DNA of 64,000 nucleotides from JABLTI01 sp035528035 (GCA_035528035.1 DATKZI010000014.1:372001-436000); one strand, 5' to 3'. Shown: positions 1 through 9,247, counted from the first letter of the stretch. Made by a program: numbers and translations. Notes: generated by a model not told the origin, from the sequence alone.

Positions 1-150
1 AAATCTGCTATAGTAATAAGTACTTATCAAAACTACATTACATCAGAAACATTAACAGCAAAATTAGTGAAATTAGATACTAAACCTCTTGATGGAGAAA
101 AGATAGTTCTGAATAATGAGATTGTAATTCTAAATATCTTAGCTGAATAA
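1..150 (+). CDS. 3' end of an unidentified protein (partial)
   Basis: Frame 1 is open from the window edge to a TAA at 148-150 and gives 49 residues ending NEIVILNILAE. The segment looks like the last beta-strands of a beta-sandwich domain, as found at the end of some glycoside hydrolases, but it is too short to name. A strong hairpin terminator follows at once, which supports a real gene end. The start lies outside the window. Confidence 0.6.
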   Translation, partial: KSAIVISTYQNYITSETLTAKLVKLDTKPLDGEKIVLNNEIVILNILAE

Positions 151-160
151 ACCTGAAATA

Positions 161-205
161 AAGGATAATAAATTATTTACTAAATTATCCTTTTCCTATT
201 TTTTT
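161..205 (+). terminator. hairpin terminator of the partial first gene
   Basis: The arms AAGGATAAT (161-169) and ATTATCCTT (184-192) are perfectly complementary with a 14-nt loop, and a T-rich tract follows (193-205). The position is 11 nt after the stop codon of the plus-strand gene. The opposite gene ends at 204, so the T-tract touches it. Confidence 0.7.
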
Positions 206-731
206 AAAATAGATAATAAATAAAAGATGAAAGTGAAGCTATACAAAGAGCTGAAATAAAATAAGTGAAAGAATGAGCAAAAGCAAATTTTAGATTATCT
301 GCTTTTGGATTATATTTACTTCGCATTAACCTTTTTTTAACAACTAATTCTCGATGATGGACAGTTATTCCTGAAAGTATAAACAAAAAACCACTTTCGC
401 CAAACATTATCCAAGATAAAATGTATGTGTACCCATTTAATGAATTTGGACCAAAACTATTAGCAAAGTATAAAATTAGATTAATGAGCATAAAAAAACC
501 TATTATAATAGAAATAGCTTGACAACATGATGAAAAATTAAATCGATAAACAGTATAATCTTGACGAATTGTTGTTCGTTGATTTCTTAAAATATCATCA
601 AAGGTTTGATTTTTATATTCAAGTGTAGAGAGACGGTATGCTGGTAAATTGAGTAATTCAGGTTTGCCTTCATTTTCTCCCTGTTGATTTTGTGGGGGGC
701 TTTTTCTAATTGATTCTAAATCTTCTCTCAA
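204..731 (-). CDS. three-helix membrane protein, paralogue of the next gene
   Basis: No recognised family. The 175-residue protein has a soluble charged N-terminus (1-65), hydrophobic helices at about 70-90, 102-122 and 151-173, and a basic loop between helices 2 and 3. It shares a plan with the neighbour at 805-1320. Both have a Glu in helix 2 (GESGFLF here, IECGIFF there), then Gly-rich residues, a basic stretch with R/K residues, and an S(F/Y)TY motif opening helix 3. This points to tandem duplication. The start is TTG with an AGG-rich stretch upstream, and no better start is seen. Same strand as its paralogue, with a 73-bp gap, so possibly co-transcribed. Confidence 0.75.
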   Translation of the reverse strand: MREDLESIRKSPPQNQQGENEGKPELLNLPAYRLSTLEYKNQTFDDILRNQRTTIRQDYTVYRFNFSSCCQAISIIIGFFMLINLILYFANSFGPNSLNGYTYILSWIMFGESGFLFILSGITVHHRELVVKKRLMRSKYNPKADNLKFAFAHSFTYFISALCIASLSSFIYYLF

Positions 732-804
732 AGATAAGATCTAACCTAACCTTTTTTATTATTTATTCATTTTTTATTACTAATAGTTTATTATTAGTCT
801 TATA

Positions 805-1320
805 TTAAAGGAAAGCTTCAGAAGGAATGCTAGCAATAATAAAGTGAGCTATTAATGAGAATAAACCAAGAATAATTCCTGCAAACACATATGTATAAGA
901 ACTACCGATAGCCAATTTTGTATCAGCACCAGTAATTTTTTTATCCTTGTTTTTACGAAATCTAAGACGATTAAGTGTAAAAGATTGTTTAAACGTGCCT
1001 ACACAACCACCAAAGGTAAAGAATATACCACATTCAATTAAAAGAATAATTTCTGTAAGCAGATAGATCGCACGATTATCGTTTCTACTTATTATGATCC
1101 ACATTGCTAGTAAAGTTAACCCAGTCGTAAAAATAGATAAAATAATCCCTACAAAAATAACACGTGACCAATTTAATTTTACTTTCATAGAATCGTATGG
1201 AATAACTTCCTCATCCACTTCAAGAGTATCTTCTTCTAGAAAATCATCAAAATCATCTTTATCTTTTTCTTGATTCTCAGCTTGAGATTTTGATGATTCC
1301 ATATGATTTTTACTTTCCAA
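805..1320 (-). CDS. three-helix membrane protein, paralogue of the downstream gene
   Basis: Family unknown. The 171-residue protein has a very acidic N-terminal tail (about 20-45, many Asp/Glu), then helices at about 53-77, 84-106 and 141-164, with a basic loop (115-130) between helices 2 and 3. It resembles the 204-731 product in helix order, the E-C/S-G-(I/F)-F motif of helix 2 and the SYTY/SFTY motif of helix 3. The reading starts with TTG at 1320. An ATG six codons in (1302) has a weak GGAAAG upstream and is an equally possible start. Function not inferable. Confidence 0.75.
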   Translation of the reverse strand: MESKNHMESSKSQAENQEKDKDDFDDFLEEDTLEVDEEVIPYDSMKVKLNWSRVIFVGIILSIFTTGLTLLAMWIIISRNDNRAIYLLTEIILLIECGIFFTFGGCVGTFKQSFTLNRLRFRKNKDKKITGADTKLAIGSSYTYVFAGIILGLFSLIAHFIIASIPSEAFL

Positions 1321-1383
1321 ATTAAACAGCTCTTAAATAAATTAATACTCTGAATACAAAAACATTATCAAAATTCTAAATAG

Positions 1384-1418
1384 GAAAAAAATGAGAAAAA
1401 CTGGTAAATTACCAGTTT
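1384..1418 (-). terminator. hairpin terminator overlapping the stop codon of the TM2 protein
   Basis: The inverted repeat AAACTGGTAA (1398-1407) / TTACCAGTTT (1409-1418) includes the stop codon of the minus-strand gene at 1409. On the minus strand it is followed by a T-rich run (1384-1397). Confidence 0.7.
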
Positions 1419-2794
1419 AAGATTAATTTTTTATTTTTATCTTTAAATACACCTGCGAAAGTTGCTATGATATCTATGATATAAAAGAATAAAGTAATTA
1501 CTCCAAGTGCTAGAAAGATTATTCCCACACCTAAACCTTCTGCTTCGTTAGAACCTAATTCTAGGAGGGTTTGGATGTAGATCTTGATATAATCAATTCC
1601 AGAGTAAATGAACAGTATTGTTAATAATTGAACCAATATGGATACGATCGCTGAACCATATTTTCCAACATAGAATCTATGAATACTAAAAGGTATTATT
1701 AATGATAATCCTGCTACCAATTTACGTTTATGGATAGAAATTTCATCTTCAGTTGCAACATCCGCTTCGGAAAGACCTTTCATCCGGTCAATAATTTCAC
1801 GCGATTCTCCCCGTATTTCACCGAAATAGCTCTTTACTGTTTTCCAAGGTTTTGTTAATATGTAAAATTTCGCTTTATTCATTACCCATACAGTTGGTGG
1901 TAGTGTATGTTTGCGGAATGCAATAAAGACAGCTGTCAATATTAGTAAAAGGATTACTAGGAATAAAGACCAATAATGCTCAAAAGTACCTCTAACATAA
2001 TCATAGGTATATACGAGAGATCCATTAACACTGGAATGGAATTCCTCATGCCATATTATCAGATGATAATTAGTATTTGCTTCTGCATTGTAACTAAACG
2101 AGATTTCTGTTGAATCAATTATAGAAACAGTAGCACCCAAAGTACTTGGACGTACATTTGGATGAATTAGATAAGAAGCATATGCTTCATCATCTAAAAT
2201 AAAAGTACAAACAGACGCATTAAGATTGAAGATGTGAATAGTGTCATTAGTTGTACGATCACCACCAACAATCCTCTGATAATAAGGATTGTATTCAATT
2301 GTGGCTGATCCTTCAGTCCAAAGGTATTTACCTGTTGCATCAACTCCATCTGAAAATAGAATCAATTTGGGACTAATTACAGCATTATAAAATTCGAAAA
2401 CAAAGTAACCATCACAAATCCAGAAATAGGAATATGTTGTAGGAGCATCTCCTACATAATTATCAAGAAATTCTCTATAATCACTTGCAAAACCACTTGA
2501 GTCAAGGATATAAATTTCAACCCGAGCAGTGGACCAAATTTCTAATCGATAAGATCTTGAATCTGATCTAAAACCAATAGCATCGGTTTCGGGAATACCT
2601 AAAATATATTCATTATAAACATTAAGATCAAATTGTGCTTCAGCTATTAAAGGTGGTTGAGAAGGTTCGATAACAAAATTTTCATAATGTAAAAGAACTA
2701 ATTCCCCATTAACCATAAGAAGGGGGGAACAAGCCAAAGTTACCACCAAGAAACTTAGGAATAAACTTGTATGGGTAGTTTTAGAACCAATCAT
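1409..2794 (-). CDS. secreted/surface protein with C-terminal TM2 domain
   Basis: A 461-residue membrane protein. The N-terminal signal segment (about 8-29) is followed by an extracytoplasmic beta-rich domain of about 240 residues with several N-glycosylation-type NxT/S sites and a single helix at about 276-293. A cytoplasmic basic linker comes next. The C-terminus from 355 is a TM2 domain (PF05154). It opens with the HKRKLVAGL block, has HRFYVGK at 372-378 after the first helix, and ends with D441 of the second helix and the KDKNKKLI tail. About 35 residues containing an extra hydrophobic stretch are inserted between the two TM2 helices. TM2 proteins occur in bacteria, archaea and animals, and their role is poorly known. 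The domain call is firm; the biological role is open. Confidence 0.85.
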   Translation of the reverse strand: MIGSKTTHTSLFLSFLVVTLACSPLLMVNGELVLLHYENFVIEPSQPPLIAEAQFDLNVYNEYILGIPETDAIGFRSDSRSYRLEIWSTARVEIYILDSSGFASDYREFLDNYVGDAPTTYSYFWICDGYFVFEFYNAVISPKLILFSDGVDATGKYLWTEGSATIEYNPYYQRIVGGDRTTNDTIHIFNLNASVCTFILDDEAYASYLIHPNVRPSTLGATVSIIDSTEISFSYNAEANTNYHLIIWHEEFHSSVNGSLVYTYDYVRGTFEHYWSLFLVILLLILTAVFIAFRKHTLPPTVWVMNKAKFYILTKPWKTVKSYFGEIRGESREIIDRMKGLSEADVATEDEISIHKRKLVAGLSLIIPFSIHRFYVGKYGSAIVSILVQLLTILFIYSGIDYIKIYIQTLLELGSNEAEGLGVGIIFLALGVITLFFYIIDIIATFAGVFKDKNKKLILNW

Positions 2795-3029
2795 CTGTAA
2801 TTCACATCTTTTCTACGACTTTCTTATTTCACAAGATTGTAAACTAATGCTTACAAATGAATCTTGCCTTTTTTATATATTTTCGTGGTCTTGAAATAAA
2901 ATAAGAATTACACCTTTAAAGGATTTTGCTAAATATTAGAAAAGAGGAAAAGAATTGAAAATTATCAAATAATCTCTTGTGGGAGAGAATTTAGGTATCT
3001 TCAAAGGTAAGTACTAGAAAGATGAGAAA

Positions 3030-3071
3030 AGATAAGAAAAAAAAAAGAAAAAGAAAAAAGCCAAATGGCTT
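3030..3071 (-). terminator. hairpin terminator of the peptide-binding protein gene
   Basis: The inverted repeat AAGCCA (3058-3063) / TGGCTT (3066-3071) overlaps the stop codon of the minus-strand gene. A long T-rich run follows on the minus strand (A-rich on plus, 3030-3057). The rest of the 2795-3069 gap shows no gene. Confidence 0.7.
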
Positions 3072-4842
3072 ATTTTCTTCTCTTCAAGAAGAAGACTTGG
3101 CTTGCACCAGCGAGGGCAAGAATACCAATTACAACATATAGACCTAAGCCGGTAGTTGATGTTGGAAAAACATAAACAAAACCTGCAGCTTCCATATATT
3201 GTTGAGCTAAATCAATACTGTATGGATAGAATCCAATTGTGTCATCGTATCCGATAGCAACATTTGGACAACCAGTACTACCTTCTACAGCAAGACCATT
3301 CATGATTTCTTCTACGATGGTAGTTCTTGGAATCATGGTGGAGATAGCTTTTCTGATGTTCTTACCTGATTCTGGGCTGCTTATTGGACATAATTCACCA
3401 GTACCGAGGTATGGATGTAAGCAGTTGAAAGCTAATTCTTGTGTTCCTGGATCTTCTACTAGAGTGTAAGTAGAGCCAGCTGGAACTTCTGAAATTTGTG
3501 GTACGAATTGAGCATCAACCATATCAATTGTTCCTGCAGCTAAGTCAGAAAGGGCACCTTCTTTGTTAGAATAGAATTCTAAGTAAATGTCATCAAAGTT
3601 TGGTGTGATACCAGTCCAGCCGCTAAAGTAGGTATTGAGAGTTAAGTGAATGACACCGTTGGTACCATCATATTCTTCTAAGTAGTATGGACCAGAACCC
3701 ATAAGCTTGTTGGGATCAGTGGTAGCCCAATTAATAGCTTGTGCTTCCATAGCATCTTCAGCAATTGGACTCCAAATATGTTCGGGTAAGATATCAACAG
3801 CTAAGTTGCCGTCTTGGAAGACATATTCTCTTAAGAATGTTATAGTCAAACTATTATCATCTATAACATTTACTGAAGAAGCATCTAGATAGAGTTGCCA
3901 GTAAGCTAAGGATGGATTAGCAAAATCTTCAGAGATCAAAAGGTTGTAAGAGAATTCAACGTCATAGGCGGTTAATGGGTGATCATCAGCAAATACTGCT
4001 AATGGATCTAATTCTATGTTATAGGTTAAACCATCAGCACTGCTTATTGAATCAGCAATCCTTGGACTGTAGGCTCTATTATTGAGAGCATCACGTTCAT
4101 ACATACCATCATAGATTTGTTCAATCCATTGAGCATCATAAACGGATTCGTAAGTATATGGATGGAAATCTACAAAGTCTGCTGGACATGCGTAATGGAA
4201 TTCGGTTTGAGTACCAACACTCCAGTTTTCCATATTTTGATAGCTTGAAGCCCATAAGAGTCCATCCCAACCTTCAAAGTCGGTTGCGTGTGGATAGAGA
4301 GATAATGGGTAGATGATTGTTGTTTGAGGCAAGTCCTCATACAATAAAGCTTGGATTTCTTGACACCAGTCAATTCTGTCTTGAAGAACGAATGAACTTG
4401 TGTAATTGCTTATAGCCCAGTCCATGTCTTGACTAACATATTGATAGAAGTTATCACCATTTGGTGTAATAGATGGACTGTCAAAGAGACCTGTTGGATC
4501 CCAGTCTAGACCCCAAGACCAACCAACGAAGAAAATATCGAATCCACCTTCTGCGTATGTAGGAATTGGATAAGGTCCTGGATAACTCCAAGTTCTAGGA
4601 GTAATTTGAGCCCAACCGGTGTGGTCAAATACGTCAATACCAATACCAATTTTAGGCAATTGTTCTACCATTAAAGTAGACCATTGATTTCTTGCATCAT
4701 TAGTATTGGGCGCCAAGATACTGATTGTAAAGAAAGGTATCGGGTTAACTGCTTGTGTTGGTGTAGCCATAAAGGGCAATACACTTAAACAAATCATAAG
4801 AGCTAACGGAAGAACCATTCTTCTTAAATCCTTCTTGATCAA
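3070..4842 (-). CDS. peptide ABC transporter substrate-binding protein, apparently circularly permuted
   Basis: SBP_bac_5 (DppA/OppA) family, 590 residues. It has a signal peptide (1-32) and a C-terminal membrane anchor (about 566-586, ending KRRK), so it is held on the outer face of the membrane. The order of parts is unusual. Residues 35-205 match the normally C-terminal lobe (LPKIGIGIDV, FDIFFVGWSWGLDWDP, then a D-R-x-x-x-C-Q-E-I helix and the edLP strand). The normally N-terminal lobe follows from about 213 (IYDGMYERD, then DGLTYNIELDP, TAYDVEFSYN and LPEHIW), and the chain stops after the segment with YSIDLAQQYMEAAGF. All parts are present but rotated. The TTG start has GGAAGGT 8 nt upstream. 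It probably serves the Opp/Dpp components at 9.2-13.8 kb. Confidence 0.88.
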   Translation of the reverse strand: MIKKDLRRMVLPLALMICLSVLPFMATPTQAVNPIPFFTISILAPNTNDARNQWSTLMVEQLPKIGIGIDVFDHTGWAQITPRTWSYPGPYPIPTYAEGGFDIFFVGWSWGLDWDPTGLFDSPSITPNGDNFYQYVSQDMDWAISNYTSSFVLQDRIDWCQEIQALLYEDLPQTTIIYPLSLYPHATDFEGWDGLLWASSYQNMENWSVGTQTEFHYACPADFVDFHPYTYESVYDAQWIEQIYDGMYERDALNNRAYSPRIADSISSADGLTYNIELDPLAVFADDHPLTAYDVEFSYNLLISEDFANPSLAYWQLYLDASSVNVIDDNSLTITFLREYVFQDGNLAVDILPEHIWSPIAEDAMEAQAINWATTDPNKLMGSGPYYLEEYDGTNGVIHLTLNTYFSGWTGITPNFDDIYLEFYSNKEGALSDLAAGTIDMVDAQFVPQISEVPAGSTYTLVEDPGTQELAFNCLHPYLGTGELCPISSPESGKNIRKAISTMIPRTTIVEEIMNGLAVEGSTGCPNVAIGYDDTIGFYPYSIDLAQQYMEAAGFVYVFPTSTTGLGLYVVIGILALAGASQVFFLKRRK

Positions 4843-4866
4843 GTTTTTTTACCTTCCACAATGAAT

Positions 4867-4879
4867 AGGTACTGTACCT
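4867..4879. promoter_or_regulatory. inverted repeat, candidate operator of the binding-protein gene
   Basis: AGGTAC-T-GTACCT, 6-bp perfect arms around one base, lies 25-37 bp upstream of the TTG start of the peptide-binding protein and about 42 bp downstream of its TATA-like element. It could be a regulator site or a leader hairpin. No second copy was noticed in the window. Confidence 0.35.
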
Positions 4880-4920
4880 CTTCTAAAAAGATAGAGTACG
4901 AATTATTTTAAGCACATACC

Positions 4921-4930
4921 TATTTAAAAG
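4921..4930 (-). promoter_or_regulatory. TATA-box-like element for the binding-protein gene
   Basis: CTTTTAAATA on the minus strand, about 80 nt upstream of the start codon, fits the archaeal TATA consensus and would imply a leader of about 50 nt. Confidence 0.35.
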
Positions 4931-5078
4931 TTTTTGGCGATAGAATGAATATATGCTTATAAAGGGATAAAGCCTTTTTTTTGGTATTACAGCTTATTTT
5001 TTTGCCTTTTTTTTTACTTTTGTTCACACATCTTTCTTGTTTTAAAGAAAAGATAATATCTTTTCCTTTGAATTCAGA

Positions 5079-7919
5079 TTAACTTCTTAAAGTAGTGATT
5101 ATTTTTTCTCTTCCATGTCTTAATATTGATGGTAAAACACCAATTAAGGCTACTAAAGTGATTATTATTGGGAAAATTATCAGTTGAATTATAGGAATTG
5201 TCACACTAAATGGTATAATATTATGAGAAGTAAGTAAAGGAGTAATTAGCTGGAAGGTTGCATATGTGAATCCGATTCCCAATAAAATTCCAGAAATACA
5301 AGCACTTAAGACTATTATAGAAATTTCCACTAAAAGTAATTTGCTTATCATTTGTCTAGATGCACCCATAGACATCTTAATTGCAAATTCTTGTGATCTT
5401 TGTTTTAAAGTAAATTCTGTAAACATTACTAATAAAATGATTATTATCAACAAAATAGTTCCCAACATAATGTAAAAGAAAATCATTACATTTGGTATAT
5501 AAGATTCGATAAACGCTCCTATAAATCGTTCATTTATTAATGCTGGATTAACTTGAATATTTGGTAATAGTCCTTCTATTTGAGATTCAATTTCCACTAA
5601 GTTTTCTCCTGGTAAAATACTGGCTAAAAACAATTGACAAGTATTAATATCCAATTCTGTTTGCATATAATTATCATTTACTAATATGAAACCTGATTTA
5701 GGTTGAAGCATTTCAATATTTGCCCCATCTGCTAACCCTAGACCAGGAGCTGAATTAATTATCCCAACAATTGAGAAAATTCTATTAAATACTCCTCCCG
5801 GCAAATTACTTACAGGCAAATTATCTCCTACAGTTAAATTCAAACGTATTGCTAGTGGTAAACTAATAATCACACCATTGGAAGTTTCATCTAATTCTTG
5901 TAAATTAACAAATGAATAACCAGCAGGAAAACAACTATCATCCCAGTCACCAACCCGTGAATAGATTATCGGATCAACCCCATATACAAGATAATCATTA
6001 TAGGCTATACTTCCTTTAGTTTTGAAAATAGGGAGAACTTCATTTACGCCTTCTATTTGACTAATATTTGATTTAAAATTATGATTTAGTGGATAAGTAG
6101 AAATACGTAAATCAGCGCCATTTTTAAAATCAGTTTCTATTTGCTGATTGGTCATTACAGAATTCATAGAGATTAAAGTAAACACAATAACAGAAGAAAC
6201 TAATAATAGTGAAAATGTCATTGTGTTTAATTTCTTATCTTTCCTTTTAAAATTATTATTTAAGAAAAATGCATCAGTGAAGACAATTCTCTTAAAGAAT
6301 CCTTTCAAATTGCCCTGTATTTTATTGTTTAATAATAAACTAAATCCTTGACATATAAAAATCAGTAATAAACAGAATAAAACAAAGGTATAACCAGCAG
6401 AAGTTGTACCAGATATACTATAATTTTGTGTATCAGTTATTTTTTCAATGGTATCTATTAAAGAAAATATTGATGCTATAAGAGTAACAAACATTAAACC
6501 AATGGTTATACCTATAACTAGATTTCGTTCTATTTTTCTACGAGCACTTCTATCATGCTCAGCATTTTTATGTCTTAATGAAATTTCCCAGAAAATTTTT
6601 ACTGAAGCATAACCCATGATACCGAAAGTTAAAACTAATGGAATAAGAATAAGAAACCAATAATTAATTGTAGGATGACTTATAAAATTACTAAAAGTGG
6701 CCATTGAAAAACCACTAGAGCTAAAGGAAGGAATCATTGCAGCAAATGGAAATGATAATGCTATACCTAGAATTGTTCCAATAAGTGCAACTATAATAAA
6801 TTCAATAATAAATAATAGAATTATTTGGAAAGTATCAGCTCCTCTATCTCTCAATAAGGCTACTTCTCCTTCGCGAGATTTAATAACGACATTTATTGTA
6901 AAGATAGTTAAAATGATACTTATCATAATAACAGGGATCATAAATGCAATTGACACATTTGCACGAGTATAAGCACTCATTAAGGAAATTAAAGGACTAT
7001 CAAAGGTGAAAATATATACTGAGGGATAATCTTTTTTAATTTGTTCTGAAAACAAATGCATCTTGTCAAGAACTTTATCTAATCCATCTTTTGTTATTTC
7101 ATCTTTATCAAATTTTATAAATAAGATGTAAGGGATATCATTATGATCCATTGAGTTCATATCAGCTTGACTTAATAAGTTAATATCAAAAATAATTGAA
7201 TCCGACAACCATTCTATAGGAACAGCTGATTGGAGTACTGAAACTCCTTCTGAGATAGTATATACTCCTCTTATTATATAAGATTCATCAAAATAAGTTC
7301 CTTCGAAGGATGATATCATATCTTGTCCATAAGCGGGATTTGGCAATTCTTTAGCTATAGAAACATTAATTCTATCACCAATTGTAAGGTCTCGACCATA
7401 AATTACTGATAATTCTTGCAATTGATAGAGACTTAAAAGAATACCATTATTCTCGACAGTGAAATTACCCTCAAAATTAAACATAAAACTAATTCTATCT
7501 AATGTAGATTGATTAGTAACAAAAGCATTTGTTATTGAAACTGGATTTGTGCTATTCTGTTGTGAATTTTCAGGCAGACAACGATATTCTTCACTTTTAT
7601 CTTCGGTATTAAACAATGCATAAGAAGTATATGCAGTAGTATAGAAATTAACTAGAGGGTTATCTTTAAAATCATTCTCAATTTCTCGAACATCTTCAGG
7701 TCTTTGAGGAGAGTAAATGTATGCTTGGAAATCTTGTGATTCTAGAAAATCATTAATAGCTAAATTTTCTGATGAATTTGACCAAATATTTACAGAAAGT
7801 AAAATAGAAACTGATATTGTAAATCCAAAAATAATTATGAACATATGTCTTTTGTGATTCATGATATTTTTGAAAGCTAATGAAATTAAATAACCTGTTT
7901 TTAGTGAGTTTTTACTCAT
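5079..7919 (-). CDS. ABC transporter permease, double FtsX/MacB-like
   Basis: A 946-residue permease of the MacB/LolC type with two FtsX modules. It has a first helix near 20-40 and an extracytoplasmic MacB-PCD-like domain to about 320. Three or four helices follow (330-460), further helices at about 470, 520 and 575, a second extracytoplasmic domain, and a final FtsX set (about 815-945). The FtsX hallmark of a cytosolic loop with RDRGA (first half) and KMSMGAS (second half) is visible. Such permeases work with a LolD-type ATPase, here the gene just upstream, in extrusion or mechanotransmission rather than import. The start chosen is ATG at 7919, preceded by GGTGGA at proper spacing. The same frame also runs 4 codons further up to a TTG at 7931. 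Confidence 0.88.
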   Translation of the reverse strand: MSKNSLKTGYLISLAFKNIMNHKRHMFIIIFGFTISVSILLSVNIWSNSSENLAINDFLESQDFQAYIYSPQRPEDVREIENDFKDNPLVNFYTTAYTSYALFNTEDKSEEYRCLPENSQQNSTNPVSITNAFVTNQSTLDRISFMFNFEGNFTVENNGILLSLYQLQELSVIYGRDLTIGDRINVSIAKELPNPAYGQDMISSFEGTYFDESYIIRGVYTISEGVSVLQSAVPIEWLSDSIIFDINLLSQADMNSMDHNDIPYILFIKFDKDEITKDGLDKVLDKMHLFSEQIKKDYPSVYIFTFDSPLISLMSAYTRANVSIAFMIPVIMISIILTIFTINVVIKSREGEVALLRDRGADTFQIILLFIIEFIIVALIGTILGIALSFPFAAMIPSFSSSGFSMATFSNFISHPTINYWFLILIPLVLTFGIMGYASVKIFWEISLRHKNAEHDRSARRKIERNLVIGITIGLMFVTLIASIFSLIDTIEKITDTQNYSISGTTSAGYTFVLFCLLLIFICQGFSLLLNNKIQGNLKGFFKRIVFTDAFFLNNNFKRKDKKLNTMTFSLLLVSSVIVFTLISMNSVMTNQQIETDFKNGADLRISTYPLNHNFKSNISQIEGVNEVLPIFKTKGSIAYNDYLVYGVDPIIYSRVGDWDDSCFPAGYSFVNLQELDETSNGVIISLPLAIRLNLTVGDNLPVSNLPGGVFNRIFSIVGIINSAPGLGLADGANIEMLQPKSGFILVNDNYMQTELDINTCQLFLASILPGENLVEIESQIEGLLPNIQVNPALINERFIGAFIESYIPNVMIFFYIMLGTILLIIIILLVMFTEFTLKQRSQEFAIKMSMGASRQMISKLLLVEISIIVLSACISGILLGIGFTYATFQLITPLLTSHNIIPFSVTIPIIQLIIFPIIITLVALIGVLPSILRHGREKIITTLRS

Positions 7920-7939
7920 AATTTCCACCAAGATGTAAA

Positions 7940-8797
7940 TTAGTCTGCTGATTTTTCAGTTGATTTTTTAGATCTGCTTTTGGAGTTGATTTTTGCTTCT
8001 GTTTTTTCCACGTGATTATTTTGTTTCTTAGCATTATTTGGTAATGTTTCAGCTATTTGTGTATCTTTATAGATTTCAGTAGCAACACGAAAATCAAAAG
8101 ATTTTTTATCTTTAATTTTCTCTTCAACTAATATACCATTTCTTATTATCAGTACTTTATCTGCACGAGCGGCAATTTCAGGGTCATGAGTTGTCATTAC
8201 AACAGCTATTTTTTCTTTTTCAATAAGATTAGTAATCAATCCCATAATCTCATCACCTAATACAGTATCAAGAGCTTTCGTAGGTTCATCACATATCAGT
8301 ATTTTAGGATTATTAGCCATTGCACGTGCTATAGCTATTCTTTGCTTTTGACCATTTGATAGTTGATCTGGTAACTTATTCGCCATAGGTCTCATTTCGA
8401 CCAATTCTAGAAGTCTGTAAGCTTTTGTTAAAGCTAATTGTTCTGACTTTCCAGCTAAAACTAATGGAGTCATTACATTTTCTATAGCAGACATACTAGG
8501 GATAAGATAGAATTCTTGAAAGATCATTCCTAAATTCTTTTGTCGATAAAGTCTAAATTCTTCTCGAGACATTGTTGATATATCTTTATCATCTATGGAA
8601 ATCTTACCTTGACTCAGAGTGTCAATCCCAAAGAGTAAATTAAGAAGAGTTGTTTTCCCACTACCTGATATACCTACAATAGCTAAGAGTTCACCTTCAT
8701 GTAATTCAAAACTAACTCCTTTTAAAACCTCGAGTTTTCCCGAACGTAAATCATAATACTTGTAAACATCTTCACATTTTAAGATAGTTTTTGACAT
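7940..8797 (-). CDS. ABC transporter ATP-binding protein, LolD/MacB type
   Basis: A 285-residue ATPase: Walker A GISGSGKTT (42-50), Q-loop Q94, signature motif, Walker B ILICDE (166-171) and switch His 204. The signature reads LSNGQKQR (146-153) instead of LSGGQ, an uncommon Gly-to-Asn change. About 50 charged residues rich in Lys/Ser/Glu extend the C-terminus past the ABC domain. The partner permease starts about 20 nt after the stop, so the two form an operon. GAAGGA lies about 12 nt upstream of the ATG. Confidence 0.9.
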   Translation of the reverse strand: MSKTILKCEDVYKYYDLRSGKLEVLKGVSFELHEGELLAIVGISGSGKTTLLNLLFGIDTLSQGKISIDDKDISTMSREEFRLYRQKNLGMIFQEFYLIPSMSAIENVMTPLVLAGKSEQLALTKAYRLLELVEMRPMANKLPDQLSNGQKQRIAIARAMANNPKILICDEPTKALDTVLGDEIMGLITNLIEKEKIAVVMTTHDPEIAARADKVLIIRNGILVEEKIKDKKSFDFRVATEIYKDTQIAETLPNNAKKQNNHVEKTEAKINSKSRSKKSTEKSAD

Positions 8798-9247
8798 TGG
8801 AACAATCCTTCAGTTTTTGAAAGTTATTTTATACTTGCAAAGTATCTATGTGATTATTTGCAACTATGGAATTAAATCCTCTAATTTGAATTTTATAGCA
8901 AATCAGCAATTTTATGTATAATATTTACTCAAACACTAGTTCTTGGGTAATTATTTATTTTATTATAGAAAAAAGCGATTAAAAAAGTAGAGGTTCTTCT
9001 GGAATAAATAAGAATTAATTCTTATAAAGATAATAACATGCTAAAAGTTCTTTTTTAGGGACTTTTCAGATTATAGGAAGGATTTTATTAGGTAGATAAT
9101 TATTGTAGTAAGAATGAAAATAAAAACTTTGAATGTAAATTAGTAAATATTCAAGGAAATATTCATATAGAATAATAAAAATTAACCGTTAAAAGAACAA
9201 TTTAATGTTCGATATATTCGGCTAATCTCAATGAGCGTGAATAATAA
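8798..9247. promoter_or_regulatory. 450-bp divergent intergenic region
   Basis: A very A+T-rich region between the minus-strand ATPase gene and the plus-strand Opp ATPase gene, so it must carry both promoters. No open frame of credible length is present. An inverted repeat GAACA-6-TGTTC lies at 9195-9210, about 38 bp before the plus-strand start, and is a candidate operator. Nothing else stands out. Confidence 0.4.

Noticed and set aside
3239..3892. Plus-strand open frames inside the binding-protein gene
   Set aside because: Shadows of the minus-strand gene with no starts or domains of their own.
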